Below, in pieces: positions 33,836 through 42,117 of a DNA stretch of 64,000 bases. Position 1 is the stretch's first letter; each line of letters begins with the position of its first letter. The stretch comes from SELP01 sp035969385 (GTDB lineage: Bacteria > Pseudomonadota > Alphaproteobacteria > Rhodobacterales > Rhodobacteraceae), in assembly GCF_035969385.1 (NCBI RefSeq), contig NZ_JAYKKJ010000004.1, positions 341,538 through 405,537 of the forward strand, written 5' to 3'. A program made the translations under genes and the position numbers. The notes beneath the pieces were generated by a model that saw nothing but the letters and a program-made list of their open reading frames with translations, ran no database searches and was not told the DNA's origin.

Positions 33836-35020
33836 ATGAAGAAACTGCTTCTTGCCACTGCGGCAACCAGCATCCTCGCCGGTGCGGCTTCGGCCGAAGA
33901 CATCAAGATCGGGATCATCCTGGGCTTCACCGGCCCGCTGGAATCGATCACCCCGGCCATGGGCGATGCCGCCGAAATGGCAATTGCCGAAGTGAACGCC
34001 GCCGGCACCCTGCTGGACGGGTCGACCGTTTCGGCCGTACGTGGTGACTCCACCTGTATCGACGCCGCTGCCGCGACCGCCGCTGCCGAACGTCTGGTGA
34101 CTGGTGACGGGGTCAACGCAATCATGGGTGCGGACTGTTCCGGTGTGACCGGCGCGATCCTGCAGAACGTCGCTGTTCCGAACGGCGTCGTGATGGTGTC
34201 GCCCTCGGCCACCTCGCCGGGTCTGTCGACCGCAGAAGACAATGGTCTGTTCTTCCGGACCGCCCCGTCTGATGCCCGTCAGGGCGTTGTGATGGCCGAC
34301 ATCCTGACCGACCGTGGCATCGGCGAAGTCGCCGTGACCTACACCAACAACGACTACGGCAAGGGCCTTGCTGACAGCTTTGCAGCAGCGTTTGCCGAAG
34401 CTGGCGGCACCGTGACGATCAACGCCCCCCACGAAGACGGCAAGGCCGACTACTCGGCTGAAGTCGCGTCGCTGGCCTCGGCCGGCGGTGAAATCCTCGT
34501 GGTTGCCGGCTACGTCGACCAGGGTGGCCGTGGCATCATCCAGTCGTCTCTGGACACCGGTGCCTTCGACACCTTCTACCTTGTAGACGGGATGTATGGC
34601 GACAGCCTGATCGAAAACATCGGCGCAGACCTTGATGGGTCGTTCGGCGCCCTGCCCGGCACCGACAGCAACGGCGCCACCGTGTTCCAGGAAATGGCCG
34701 CTGCTGCGGGCATCGACGGGACCTCGGCTTTTGCCGCGGAATCCTATGACGCCGCCGCGCTGATCATGCTGGCCATGCAGGCCGCCGGGTCGTCCAACTC
34801 GGCCGACTTCAAGAACACCCTGATGGATGTGGCCAACGCCCCGGGCGAGCCGATCCAGCCGGGTGAACTTGCCAAGGCGCTGGAAATCCTCGCCAACGGT
34901 GGCGACATCGACTACGTCGGCGCGACCGCAGTTGAACTGATCGGCCCCGGTGAATCCGCTGGTAACTACCGCGAATACACCGTTTCGGGCGGCGCCTTCG
35001 TCACCGACGGCTACCGCTAA
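33836..35020 (+). CDS. Branched-chain amino acid ABC transporter, substrate-binding protein
   Basis: 394 residues, periplasmic, peripla_BP_6 (LivJ/LivK type). Signal peptide MKKLLLATAATSILAGAASA with cleavage before EDIKIG. Characteristic segments: GIILGFTGPLESI, AAERLVTGDGVNAIMGADCSGVTGAI, MVSPSATSPGL, FFRTAPSDARQGVVMADI and NDYGKGLADSF. The ligand could be branched-chain amino acids or related amides. GGGAG at 33824 sets the ATG at 33836. A strong hairpin follows, then livG. Confidence 0.92.
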   Translation: MKKLLLATAATSILAGAASAEDIKIGIILGFTGPLESITPAMGDAAEMAIAEVNAAGTLLDGSTVSAVRGDSTCIDAAAATAAAERLVTGDGVNAIMGADCSGVTGAILQNVAVPNGVVMVSPSATSPGLSTAEDNGLFFRTAPSDARQGVVMADILTDRGIGEVAVTYTNNDYGKGLADSFAAAFAEAGGTVTINAPHEDGKADYSAEVASLASAGGEILVVAGYVDQGGRGIIQSSLDTGAFDTFYLVDGMYGDSLIENIGADLDGSFGALPGTDSNGATVFQEMAAAAGIDGTSAFAAESYDAAALIMLAMQAAGSSNSADFKNTLMDVANAPGEPIQPGELAKALEILANGGDIDYVGATAVELIGPGESAGNYREYTVSGGAFVTDGYR

Positions 35021-35041
35021 GATGGTCTGAGAAGACAGGAG

Positions 35042-35068
35042 CGGCGCGGGAGTTTTCCCGCGCCGTTT
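35042..35068 (+). terminator. Intercistronic hairpin after the binding-protein gene
   Basis: A 10-bp perfect stem (35042-35051 with 35056-35065, CGGCGCGGGA arm), 4-base loop and only three T after it. Such hairpins after ABC binding-protein genes usually cause partial termination or stabilise the upstream mRNA, giving more binding protein than membrane parts. Confidence 0.65.
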
Positions 35069-35113
35069 CAATAAGATAACGGGCGGTCTTAACGCCTATG
35101 ACGGGGATATGGG

Positions 35114-35905
35114 ATGATCAGGGTCGATAACCTGCACAAGCATTTCGGCGGCTTTCATGCGGTCGATGGCGCCAGTCTTGAAATCAAGCCGGGATCAATC
35201 ACCGGGCTGATCGGGCCGAACGGCGCTGGCAAGACCACGCTGTTCAACGTGATCGCCGGTGTCCATGCCCCGACCTCTGGCCGGGTCACCATGGCGGGCG
35301 AGGATATCACTGGCCTGCCCCCGCACGAGCTGTTTCACAAGGGCCTGCTGCGGACCTTCCAGATCGCCCATGAGTTTTCATCGATGACCGTGCGCGAGAA
35401 CCTGATGATGGTTCCCGGCGGCCAGTCCGGCGAAACCCTGTGGAACACATGGTTCGGCCGCAAGCGGATTGCGGACGAGGAGCGCGCGCTGCTGGCCAAG
35501 GCGGACGAGGTGCTGGAGTTTCTGACCATCGACCACCTGAAGGACGAAAAGGCGGGCAACCTGTCGGGCGGCCAAAAGAAGCTGCTGGAACTGGGCCGGA
35601 CCATGATGGTCGACGCCAAGATCGTGTTTCTGGACGAGGTCGGCGCGGGCGTGAACCGCACCCTTCTGATGACCATCGGCGATGCGATCCTGCGCCTGAA
35701 CAAGGAACGCAACTACACCTTCGTCGTGATCGAACACGACATGGATTTCATCGGCAAGATCTGTGACCCGGTCATCTGCATGGCCGAAGGCAAGGTGCTC
35801 GCCGAAGGCACATTGGCCGAGATCAAGGCCAACGAGCACGTGATCGAGGCCTATCTGGGCACCGGTCTGAAGAACAAGGACCAACTGGCGGAGACGGGCG
35901 CATGA
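35114..35905 (+). CDS. livG: Branched-chain amino acid ABC transporter ATPase LivG
   Basis: 263 residues. Walker A GPNGAGKTT, signature LSGGQKKLLELGR and Walker B IVFLDEVGAGVNRTLL; the usual DEP after Walker B is DEV here, with the catalytic Glu kept. The C-terminus VLAEGTLAEIKANEHVIEAYLG is LivG-type. The stop overlaps livF by four bases. Confidence 0.92.
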   Translation: MIRVDNLHKHFGGFHAVDGASLEIKPGSITGLIGPNGAGKTTLFNVIAGVHAPTSGRVTMAGEDITGLPPHELFHKGLLRTFQIAHEFSSMTVRENLMMVPGGQSGETLWNTWFGRKRIADEERALLAKADEVLEFLTIDHLKDEKAGNLSGGQKKLLELGRTMMVDAKIVFLDEVGAGVNRTLLMTIGDAILRLNKERNYTFVVIEHDMDFIGKICDPVICMAEGKVLAEGTLAEIKANEHVIEAYLGTGLKNKDQLAETGA

Positions 35906-36735
35906 GCGGCGACAACCCCTACGCGGACGGGCGCGGCAACAAGGACCGGTCGATCGCCAACCCCCATGGGGCGGGTGACGCCCCCTACCCCGGCAAGAGC
36001 GGCAAGGCCGTCCCGGTCGGCGGCGACGCACCGTTTCTGATCGGTGAAAACATGACCGGCGGTTATGGCAAGGGCCCCGATATCCTGCATGACTGCACCA
36101 TCGCCGTGAACCCCGGTGAAATCGCGGTGATCGTCGGCCCCAACGGCGCTGGGAAATCCACCGCGATGAAGGCGGTCTTTGGGATGCTTAACGTCCGGTC
36201 GGGCCGGGTGCTGCTGGATGGCGAGGATATCACCACGCTGACCCCGCAGGACCGGGTGATCAAGGGCATGGGATTCGTACCGCAGGTGCGCAACATCTTC
36301 CCGTCGATGACGGTCGAGGAAAATCTGGAAATGGGCGCCTTCATCCGCAAGGATGACATCCGCCAGACGATGGAACAGGTTTATGAGCTGTTCCCAATCC
36401 TGAAGGACAAGCGGGCGCAGGCCGCGGGCGAACTGTCGGGCGGGCAGCGGCAGCAGGTGGCCGTGGGCCGCGCCCTGATGACCAAGCCCAAGGTGCTGAT
36501 GCTGGACGAACCCACCGCTGGCGTGTCGCCCATCGTCATGGACGAATTGTTCGACCGGATTATCGAGGTGAGCCGCACCGGCATCCCGATCCTGATGGTG
36601 GAACAGAACGCCAAACAGGCGCTTGAAATCGCCGACCGAGGCTATGTCCTTGTCCAGGGGCGCAACGGGCACACGGGCACCGGCAAGGAACTGCTGGCCG
36701 ACCCGGAAGTGCGTCAAAGTTTCCTGGGGGGGTAA
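35902..36735 (+). CDS. livF: Branched-chain amino acid ABC transporter ATPase LivF
   Basis: 277 residues. Walker A GPNGAGKST, signature LSGGQRQQVAVGRALM, Walker B VLMLDEPTAGVSP, H-loop region LMVEQNAKQALEIADRGYVL. An N-terminal extension of about 45 polar residues (DGRGNKDRSIANPHGAG...) precedes the ABC core; it looks translated, because the overlapping ATG with livG requires it. The stop is followed within 4 bases by a lipoprotein gene instead of livH. Confidence 0.92.
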   Translation: MSGDNPYADGRGNKDRSIANPHGAGDAPYPGKSGKAVPVGGDAPFLIGENMTGGYGKGPDILHDCTIAVNPGEIAVIVGPNGAGKSTAMKAVFGMLNVRSGRVLLDGEDITTLTPQDRVIKGMGFVPQVRNIFPSMTVEENLEMGAFIRKDDIRQTMEQVYELFPILKDKRAQAAGELSGGQRQQVAVGRALMTKPKVLMLDEPTAGVSPIVMDELFDRIIEVSRTGIPILMVEQNAKQALEIADRGYVLVQGRNGHTGTGKELLADPEVRQSFLGG

Positions 36736-36739
36736 ATTG

Positions 36740-37222
36740 ATGAAGTGCTTCCCGGGCGCGTTCGTGGCCACCGCACTTCTGGCTTTTGGCTGTACGGAAC
36801 CGGAAGCGGAGCTTGAGGTTTTGCGGTCGCCAACCGCGGCCGAGATGCAAGAGTATCACGAAAGCGAACGATATCAGCAAATGATGTCCCTTCATTGTCA
36901 GATGAATGGAGAAGACGGAAGAGAGTACGAGCTTTGGATGCACGTTGAGGATATCGACCAAGAGGGACCGCTGTATTGCCTTTCAAGTTTTGGGGACGCG
37001 ATGGAATGCTTTCGCAAGGAACAGTCGGTCGACGGTGAAACATATGTGGGTGAGCGAAATGAGGATGGCGAACCGATGAGCTATCTGAGGGTCACTTCGA
37101 CCGGTGAAGCAGTTCATTATGACAGTTACAGGTCTAGGCACATCGTGGATGGCGAACTGGTTGATCTTGGACTACGCGAGAGTATCTCGACCGGCACCTG
37201 CGCGAATGGGAGAGCACACTAA
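36740..37222 (+). CDS. Putative lipoprotein inserted between livF and livH
   Basis: 160 residues, not recognised. N-terminal MKCFPGAFVATALLAFGC looks like a lipoprotein signal with C18 as lipid site, though the residue at -3 is Ala rather than Leu. The rest is acidic and polar with several cysteines (HCQM, YCLSS, ECF, GTCANG) suggesting disulfides in the periplasm. The interior is clearly poorer in G+C than its neighbours (bases 36841-36900 hold 26 G or C of 60). A GGGGGG site precedes the ATG, and its TAA overlaps the livH ATG by one base, so the operon stays continuous. An inserted or fast-evolving accessory gene; function unknown. Confidence 0.7.
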   Translation: MKCFPGAFVATALLAFGCTEPEAELEVLRSPTAAEMQEYHESERYQQMMSLHCQMNGEDGREYELWMHVEDIDQEGPLYCLSSFGDAMECFRKEQSVDGETYVGERNEDGEPMSYLRVTSTGEAVHYDSYRSRHIVDGELVDLGLRESISTGTCANGRAH

Positions 37223-38232
37223 TGGACATTCTTAACGCCATCGTGGCGCTTCTCAATTTCGTGGTCATTCCCGGGGCGGCCTATGGGGCGCAGCTGGCGC
37301 TTGGGGCGCTTGGGGTGACCTTGGTCTATGGCATCCTGCGGTTTTCGAACTTTGCCCATGGGGACACCATGGCCTTTGGAACCATGGCGACGATCCTGAT
37401 TACCTGGTGGTTGCAGTCGATGGGGGTCAGTCTTGGGCCGCTGCCCACCGCCCTTCTGGCCCTGCCCTTTGGCATTCTGGCCGCGGCGCTTCTGCTGCTG
37501 GCAACCGACCGGGGGATCTATCGCTTCTATCGGCAGCGAAAGGCTGTTCCGGTGATCATCGTCATCGTCTCGACCGGGGTCATGTTCATCTACAACGGCC
37601 TTGTGCGATTCATCATCGGGGTGGAGGACCAGAACTTCCTTGACGGGGAACGGTTCATCATCTCGGCCCGCGATTTCAAGTCGATGACCGGCCTTGACGA
37701 AGGGCTGGCGCTGAAGACGACGCAAGGCATCACCATCGTCGTCGCGGTGATCGTGGTGGCCGTGTTGTTCTGGTTCCTCAACAAGACCCGGACCGGCAAA
37801 TCCATGCGGGCCTTTTCGGACAACGAAGATCTGGCGCTGCTTTCCGGCATCAACCCGGAACGGGTGGTCATGGTCACATGGCTGATCGTGGCAACGCTGG
37901 CGACCATCGCGGGCGTGCTTTACGGGCTGGACAAATCCTTCAAGCCCTTCACCTACTTCCAGCTTCTCCTGCCGATCTTCGCCTCGGCCATCGTGGGCGG
38001 GCTTGGTAATCCGCTGGGCGCGATTGCGGGCGGGTTTGTCATCGCCTTTTCCGAGGTGACGGTCACCTATGCGTGGAAAAAGGTTCTGATCTACCTGATG
38101 CCGGAACCACTGGAACCCTCGGGCCTCGTCCAGTTGATGGGCACGGATTATAAATTCGCGGTCAGCTTCGCGATCCTTGTGATCGTCCTGCTGTTCAAGC
38201 CGACCGGACTGTTCAAGGGGCAATCGGTATGA
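37222..38232 (+). CDS. livH: Branched-chain amino acid ABC transporter permease LivH
   Basis: 336 residues, about eight membrane segments. Family motifs: ALGALGVTLVYGILRFSNFAHGD at the N-terminus and LAGINPERVV..., plus the EAA-like FASAIVGGLGNPLGAIAGGFVIAF near the C-terminus. Its ATG shares a base with the preceding lipoprotein stop and its stop overlaps livM by four bases. Confidence 0.92.
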   Translation: MDILNAIVALLNFVVIPGAAYGAQLALGALGVTLVYGILRFSNFAHGDTMAFGTMATILITWWLQSMGVSLGPLPTALLALPFGILAAALLLLATDRGIYRFYRQRKAVPVIIVIVSTGVMFIYNGLVRFIIGVEDQNFLDGERFIISARDFKSMTGLDEGLALKTTQGITIVVAVIVVAVLFWFLNKTRTGKSMRAFSDNEDLALLSGINPERVVMVTWLIVATLATIAGVLYGLDKSFKPFTYFQLLLPIFASAIVGGLGNPLGAIAGGFVIAFSEVTVTYAWKKVLIYLMPEPLEPSGLVQLMGTDYKFAVSFAILVIVLLFKPTGLFKGQSV

Positions 38233-39584
38233 CCCAGTCGATGCGCGCACCGCTTCTTTTCGCTTTCGTCGCGATCCTGTTCATCCTCGAAGGGACGGCG
38301 AATTTCTGGATCTTCTCGGGGTCGTGGAACACCTCGCTGGGGATCCTCAACATGGCGCTGATTTCCGCGATCATGGCCTTGGGCGTGAACCTGCAATGGG
38401 GCTATGCCGGGCTGTTCAACATCGGGATCATGGGGTTTGTCGCCCTTGGCGGTCTCGCGACCGTGCTCGTGTCGATGCCGCCCGCACCGGGGGCCTGGGC
38501 AGCCGGGGGCGCATGGCAGATCCTGCTGTCGCTGGTCATGGGCGCGGCCACCATCGTGGCGGCCGTTCTGGTCTGGTCGAAGATGGCAAAGGGCCGGGCC
38601 CGCAACCTGACCATGCTGGTTTTGCTGGTCGGCGGCTTCTTCCTGTTCCGCTTCGTCTTTGACGGGGGCGTTGAATTCGTCGAGGCGATCACCCCCGCCT
38701 CGACCGGCCATATCGGTGGGCTGAACCCCGGCGGCGAGGCCTATAAGGACTTTGGCTGGCTGACCATCATCGCTTGGCCGGTGGGCGGCTTGATCGCGGC
38801 GGGCGCGGCCTGGGTGATCGGCAAGACGGCACTGGGTCTGCGGTCTGATTACCTTGCCATCGCGACCCTTGGTATCGCCGAGATCGTCATCGCCGTTCTC
38901 AAGAACGAGGACTGGCTGGCGCGGGGCGTGAAGAACATCAACGGCCTGCCCCGCCCCGTCCCCTACGAGATCGACCTGCAAAGCGATCCGGGTTTCATCG
39001 AACGGGCGGCGAGCCTTGGGATGGACCCGACCACCGCCTCGACCATCTTCGTCAAGCTGGGCTACATGGTTCTGTTCACCATCGTCCTTCTGATCCTGCT
39101 GTGGCTTGCGCAACGCGCCTATAACAGCCCTTGGGGCCGGATGATGCGCGCGATCCGCGACAACGAGGTCGCGGCAGAGGCGATGGGCAAGGACGTGACC
39201 GCCCGCCACCTGCAAATCTTCATCCTTGGCTCTGCGATCTGCGGCATCGCCGGGGCGATGATGACGACGCTGGACGGGCAGTTGACCCCGACCTCTTACC
39301 AGCCACTGCGCTATACCTTCCTGATCTGGGTGATGGTGATCGTCGGCGGGTCGGGCAACAACTTTGGCGCCATTCTGGGCGGCTTCCTGATCTGGTGGCT
39401 GTGGGTTCAGGTGGAACCGATCGGCCTGTGGCTCAGCGAGACGCTGACCAGCGGCATGGCCGAGGACAACTGGTTCCGCATCCGGATGCTGGATGCCTCG
39501 GCCCATATGCGCCTGTTCTCGATGGGATTGGTGCTGTTGCTGGTGCTGCGGTTCAGTCCAAAGGGGCTCCTGCCAGAGAAATAG
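38229..39584 (+). CDS. livM: Branched-chain amino acid ABC transporter permease LivM
   Basis: 451 residues, longer than the E. coli protein because of an N-terminal set of hydrophobic segments and loops (about 1-190). The conserved LivM core follows: LRSDYLAIATLGIAEIV, WGRMMRAIRDNEVAAEAMGKDVT, LQIFILGSAICGIAGAMM and IVGGSGNNFGAILGGFLIWWLW. Last gene of the liv operon; an intrinsic terminator follows. Confidence 0.92.
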   Translation: MTQSMRAPLLFAFVAILFILEGTANFWIFSGSWNTSLGILNMALISAIMALGVNLQWGYAGLFNIGIMGFVALGGLATVLVSMPPAPGAWAAGGAWQILLSLVMGAATIVAAVLVWSKMAKGRARNLTMLVLLVGGFFLFRFVFDGGVEFVEAITPASTGHIGGLNPGGEAYKDFGWLTIIAWPVGGLIAAGAAWVIGKTALGLRSDYLAIATLGIAEIVIAVLKNEDWLARGVKNINGLPRPVPYEIDLQSDPGFIERAASLGMDPTTASTIFVKLGYMVLFTIVLLILLWLAQRAYNSPWGRMMRAIRDNEVAAEAMGKDVTARHLQIFILGSAICGIAGAMMTTLDGQLTPTSYQPLRYTFLIWVMVIVGGSGNNFGAILGGFLIWWLWVQVEPIGLWLSETLTSGMAEDNWFRIRMLDASAHMRLFSMGLVLLLVLRFSPKGLLPEK

Positions 39585-39594
39585 AACGACAGAG

Positions 39595-39618
39595 AAGGGG
39601 GCCGCTGGCCCCCTTTTT
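39595..39618 (+). terminator. Intrinsic terminator of the liv operon
   Basis: A 9-bp stem (39595-39603 AAGGGGGCC with 39607-39615), 3-base loop and a five-T run (39614-39618), 10 bases after the livM stop. Confidence 0.88.
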
Positions 39619-39691
39619 GCATCCCTTCACAGAACCGGGCATTGGTGGGCAGATGGGCGGCCCTGCTATGTGCGGCATGATCCATTTCCGT

Positions 39692-39947
39692 TATTCCAAA
39701 GATGAAATCTGACCCATCAGCAAGGTCGATGTAATGGACCCCGCCCCCGATGCCAGCCCTGACAACGCCGTAGCGGGTGCCCCCATAGGTTGAGACGGTT
39801 CCGCCACACTGTCAGGCCACAGCACAACGCCTGCGCCTTGTCGATACTGCGTCCGGCGATCAGGATATGAAGGCCAAACATGTTCATCATAAGCTCGGCC
39901 ATTCGGCCCCAGAAGGTGCCGTAGCCGCCAATGATGAGGATCTTTAC
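39692..39947 (-). pseudogene. Remnant of a saccharopine-dehydrogenase-family gene
   Basis: Two pieces of one Rossmann-fold protein lie on the minus strand in different frames. Piece one (39947-39822) encodes KILIIGGYGTFWGRMAEL then LHILIAGRSIDKAQALC, the NAD(P)-binding N-terminus. Piece two (39790-39692) encodes YGGTRYGVVRAG and GVHYIDLADGSDFIFGI, the hallmark motif found some 100 residues further on in intact homologues. Only 31 bases separate them, so 50-60 codons are deleted with a frameshift; the C-terminal two thirds (intact length about 360-380) is missing. The first codon reads GTA, not a start. The remnant abuts the hupE-like stop, suggesting a former hupE-saccharopine-dehydrogenase operon. 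Confidence 0.75.
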
Positions 39948-41284
39948 AAGAAGACCCTTTCGATGACCCACCACGTCCCGACCGCTGCAATGAACAGCGA
40001 TGCGGGGATAGCGACGAACCGGCGGTAGGCACCGGGCTTTGGCTCTGACCGGATCGACAGGGTCGACAGCGCAAAAACCGCCGCCAGCGGGCCAAAGAAG
40101 ACCCATGCCGGGTTTTCCAGCGCGATTTCAAGCGCCGAGGGAGACCACAGGCAGACCCCCACCGAGACGACGGCCAGCCCAACGTAGAGCCCCTGTGCAA
40201 GCACTGGCGCCCCCTGCCCCCGGTCCACCCGAACCGCGGCCAGAACACACAAGGCCATAACCGCGATCACCAGAAGCTGGCCCAGTTCAACGCCCACATT
40301 GAATCCGATCAGCGCTGGGATGAACGCCCCTTGCGGCAGGCCGAACTCGGCCAAGACGCTAGCGAAGCCCAGCCCATGCAACAGCCCGAAGCCGAAGATC
40401 ACGAAGGGTCGCCAGCGGCTCAGCCCGTCGGTGAACAGGTTTTCGACCGCAACATAGACGATGGAGGCCGCGATAAGCGGTTCAACGATGCTGGCCGGAA
40501 TGCTGACCAGCCCCAGCGCGGCGGCGGCAAGGGTGATGGTATGGGCCAGCGTAAAGGCCGACACCTGCCACAACAGGGGGCGCAACCGGGCGGCAAGGAA
40601 GAACAGGCCAAGGACGAACAGGATATGATCCAGCCCCTTCGGGACGATGTGATCGACCCCCACCGGGATATAGCGGACAAAGGCTTCCCATCCGCCCACG
40701 GCCCCGCCCCCCGTCAGAAGGATCGGGTCCGAGGTCGCCCCGGCCTCCAGATAGCCGGTATAGGGATCGTCGACCCCCTGCTGCCGCAGGACAAGCGTGC
40801 CGTAGGACCGCGCCCAGCCGACGGTCACGGCATCGGCCCCGGCGGGCAAGTCCACGGTGAAAGACAGAATGGTGTCGCGCGGCAGGTCGGTGTTTTGTTG
40901 GGGTTCCACCACGATCCCGCTAAGCATCGGCGTCAGGCGGTCTGGTCCGGCCAGAATACCGATCCCTGCGGCGATCCCGGGCCAGTCGGCGCGTGCTTCG
41001 TCGGCCAATGCGCTGTCGGACAGGGCGCGCAGGGCGTCATAGCGGTCCGCCTCGGCCGCCTCGTTGGTGTCGGCCACGGCGGACAGGTCGATCCCGGCCA
41101 GCACCCCTTCAAGGTTCAGCCGCACGTCGAATACCAACCGGCTGCCGTCCTGCGTCATGTCGGCAATTGCGGGGCGGACTTCATGGGCGCGGGCCGGTAA
41201 CGCCAGCGCGATCAGCACGGCAACCAAGGTTGACATCACAAGGCCAAGGACCACCCTGTAGGGAAGATCAGAGGATTTCATCAT
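39944..41284 (-). CDS. HupE/UreJ-family membrane protein
   Basis: 446 residues. A signal peptide (MMKSSDLPYR then a hydrophobic run ending PARA) precedes a periplasmic domain of about 190 residues beginning HEVRP, then about seven membrane segments with family motifs GLDHILFVLGLFFLA, LVSIPASIVEPLIAASIVYVAVEN, LLHGLGFASVL and GFNVGVELGQL. HupE/UreJ proteins are nickel or metal permeases in some species; this long form is often of unknown role. Start ATGs at 41284 or 41281 overlap the start of the divergent DUF4198 gene; a later ATG at 41236 would lose the basic n-region. A decayed gene follows it. Confidence 0.82.
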   Translation of the reverse strand: MMKSSDLPYRVVLGLVMSTLVAVLIALALPARAHEVRPAIADMTQDGSRLVFDVRLNLEGVLAGIDLSAVADTNEAAEADRYDALRALSDSALADEARADWPGIAAGIGILAGPDRLTPMLSGIVVEPQQNTDLPRDTILSFTVDLPAGADAVTVGWARSYGTLVLRQQGVDDPYTGYLEAGATSDPILLTGGGAVGGWEAFVRYIPVGVDHIVPKGLDHILFVLGLFFLAARLRPLLWQVSAFTLAHTITLAAAALGLVSIPASIVEPLIAASIVYVAVENLFTDGLSRWRPFVIFGFGLLHGLGFASVLAEFGLPQGAFIPALIGFNVGVELGQLLVIAVMALCVLAAVRVDRGQGAPVLAQGLYVGLAVVSVGVCLWSPSALEIALENPAWVFFGPLAAVFALSTLSIRSEPKPGAYRRFVAIPASLFIAAVGTWWVIERVFL

Positions 41285-42086
41285 GCGCTTGCTCGCCCTT
41301 TTCTGTCTTTCGTTGTCTGCCGGTCCGCTTGCGGCCCATGAATTCTGGCTTGAACCATCCCGGTGGCAGGTTGCCCCGGACGCTAGGCTAGAAGGGCGCA
41401 TTGTCAACGGCCAGTCCTTCGCCGGCATCGAATTGGCCTATATTCCGCAGCGCACCGCGCGCTATGAAATCTTCAATGCGGGGCAACAGGCAGCGGTGGA
41501 AATGCGCGCCGGGGACCGCCCCGGCCTATCGGCGGACCCTTTGGGCGAAGGGCTGAACGTAGTGATCTATCAGACCAACCCTTCCACCGTCGATTATGAA
41601 ACATGGGAAAAGTTTCAGTCTTTCGTCGATCACAAGGACCTTGGAGTGACTGAGGCGGATCAGATCGCGCGGGGTCTGCCAATGGCCGATTTCAAGGAGG
41701 TCTATTTCCGGTTCTCCAAGACCCTAATCGCGGTTGGTGAGGGTTCCGGCGCGGACCTGCGGACCGGGATGGAGACAGAGATCGTCGCCCTGACCAACCC
41801 CTATACGGATGATCTGACTGATGGGGTTCGGGTCCAGTTGTTCTATCAGTATGACGTCCGGGCCGAGGAGCAGATCGAAGTCTTTGACCGCGCCCCGGAT
41901 GGCGAGGTGACCATCAGCTATGTCCGCACCGACGCCGATGGCATCGCCACGGTTCCGGTGGTCCCCGGCCACGACTACATGCTGGATGCCGTGGTTCTGC
42001 GGGAACCGGCGCCGGATCTGGCCGAAGCTTCCGGGGCCGTCTGGGAAACGCTTTGGGCCAATCTGACCTTCGCGGTTCCCGATTGA
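41283..42086 (+). CDS. DUF4198 periplasmic protein
   Basis: 267 residues. Signal peptide MRLLALFCLSLSAGPLAA with cleavage before HEFWLEPSRW, the family's conserved beginning of the mature protein. The rest is beta-rich, with VDYETWEKFQSFVDHKDLG and a C-terminal carboxypeptidase-regulatory-like sandwich (YVRTDADGIATVPVVPGHDYMLDAVVL). DUF4198 proteins often sit with metal (Ni/Co) uptake genes; with the HupE-like protein next door a metal-handling role is a reasonable guess. AGAGGA at 41270 supports the ATG at 41283, which overlaps the divergent hupE-like start. Confidence 0.82.
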   Translation: MRLLALFCLSLSAGPLAAHEFWLEPSRWQVAPDARLEGRIVNGQSFAGIELAYIPQRTARYEIFNAGQQAAVEMRAGDRPGLSADPLGEGLNVVIYQTNPSTVDYETWEKFQSFVDHKDLGVTEADQIARGLPMADFKEVYFRFSKTLIAVGEGSGADLRTGMETEIVALTNPYTDDLTDGVRVQLFYQYDVRAEEQIEVFDRAPDGEVTISYVRTDADGIATVPVVPGHDYMLDAVVLREPAPDLAEASGAVWETLWANLTFAVPD

Positions 42087-42117
42087 CGTTCTTTGTCCGT
42101 CCGGTCAAAACCGGGCA

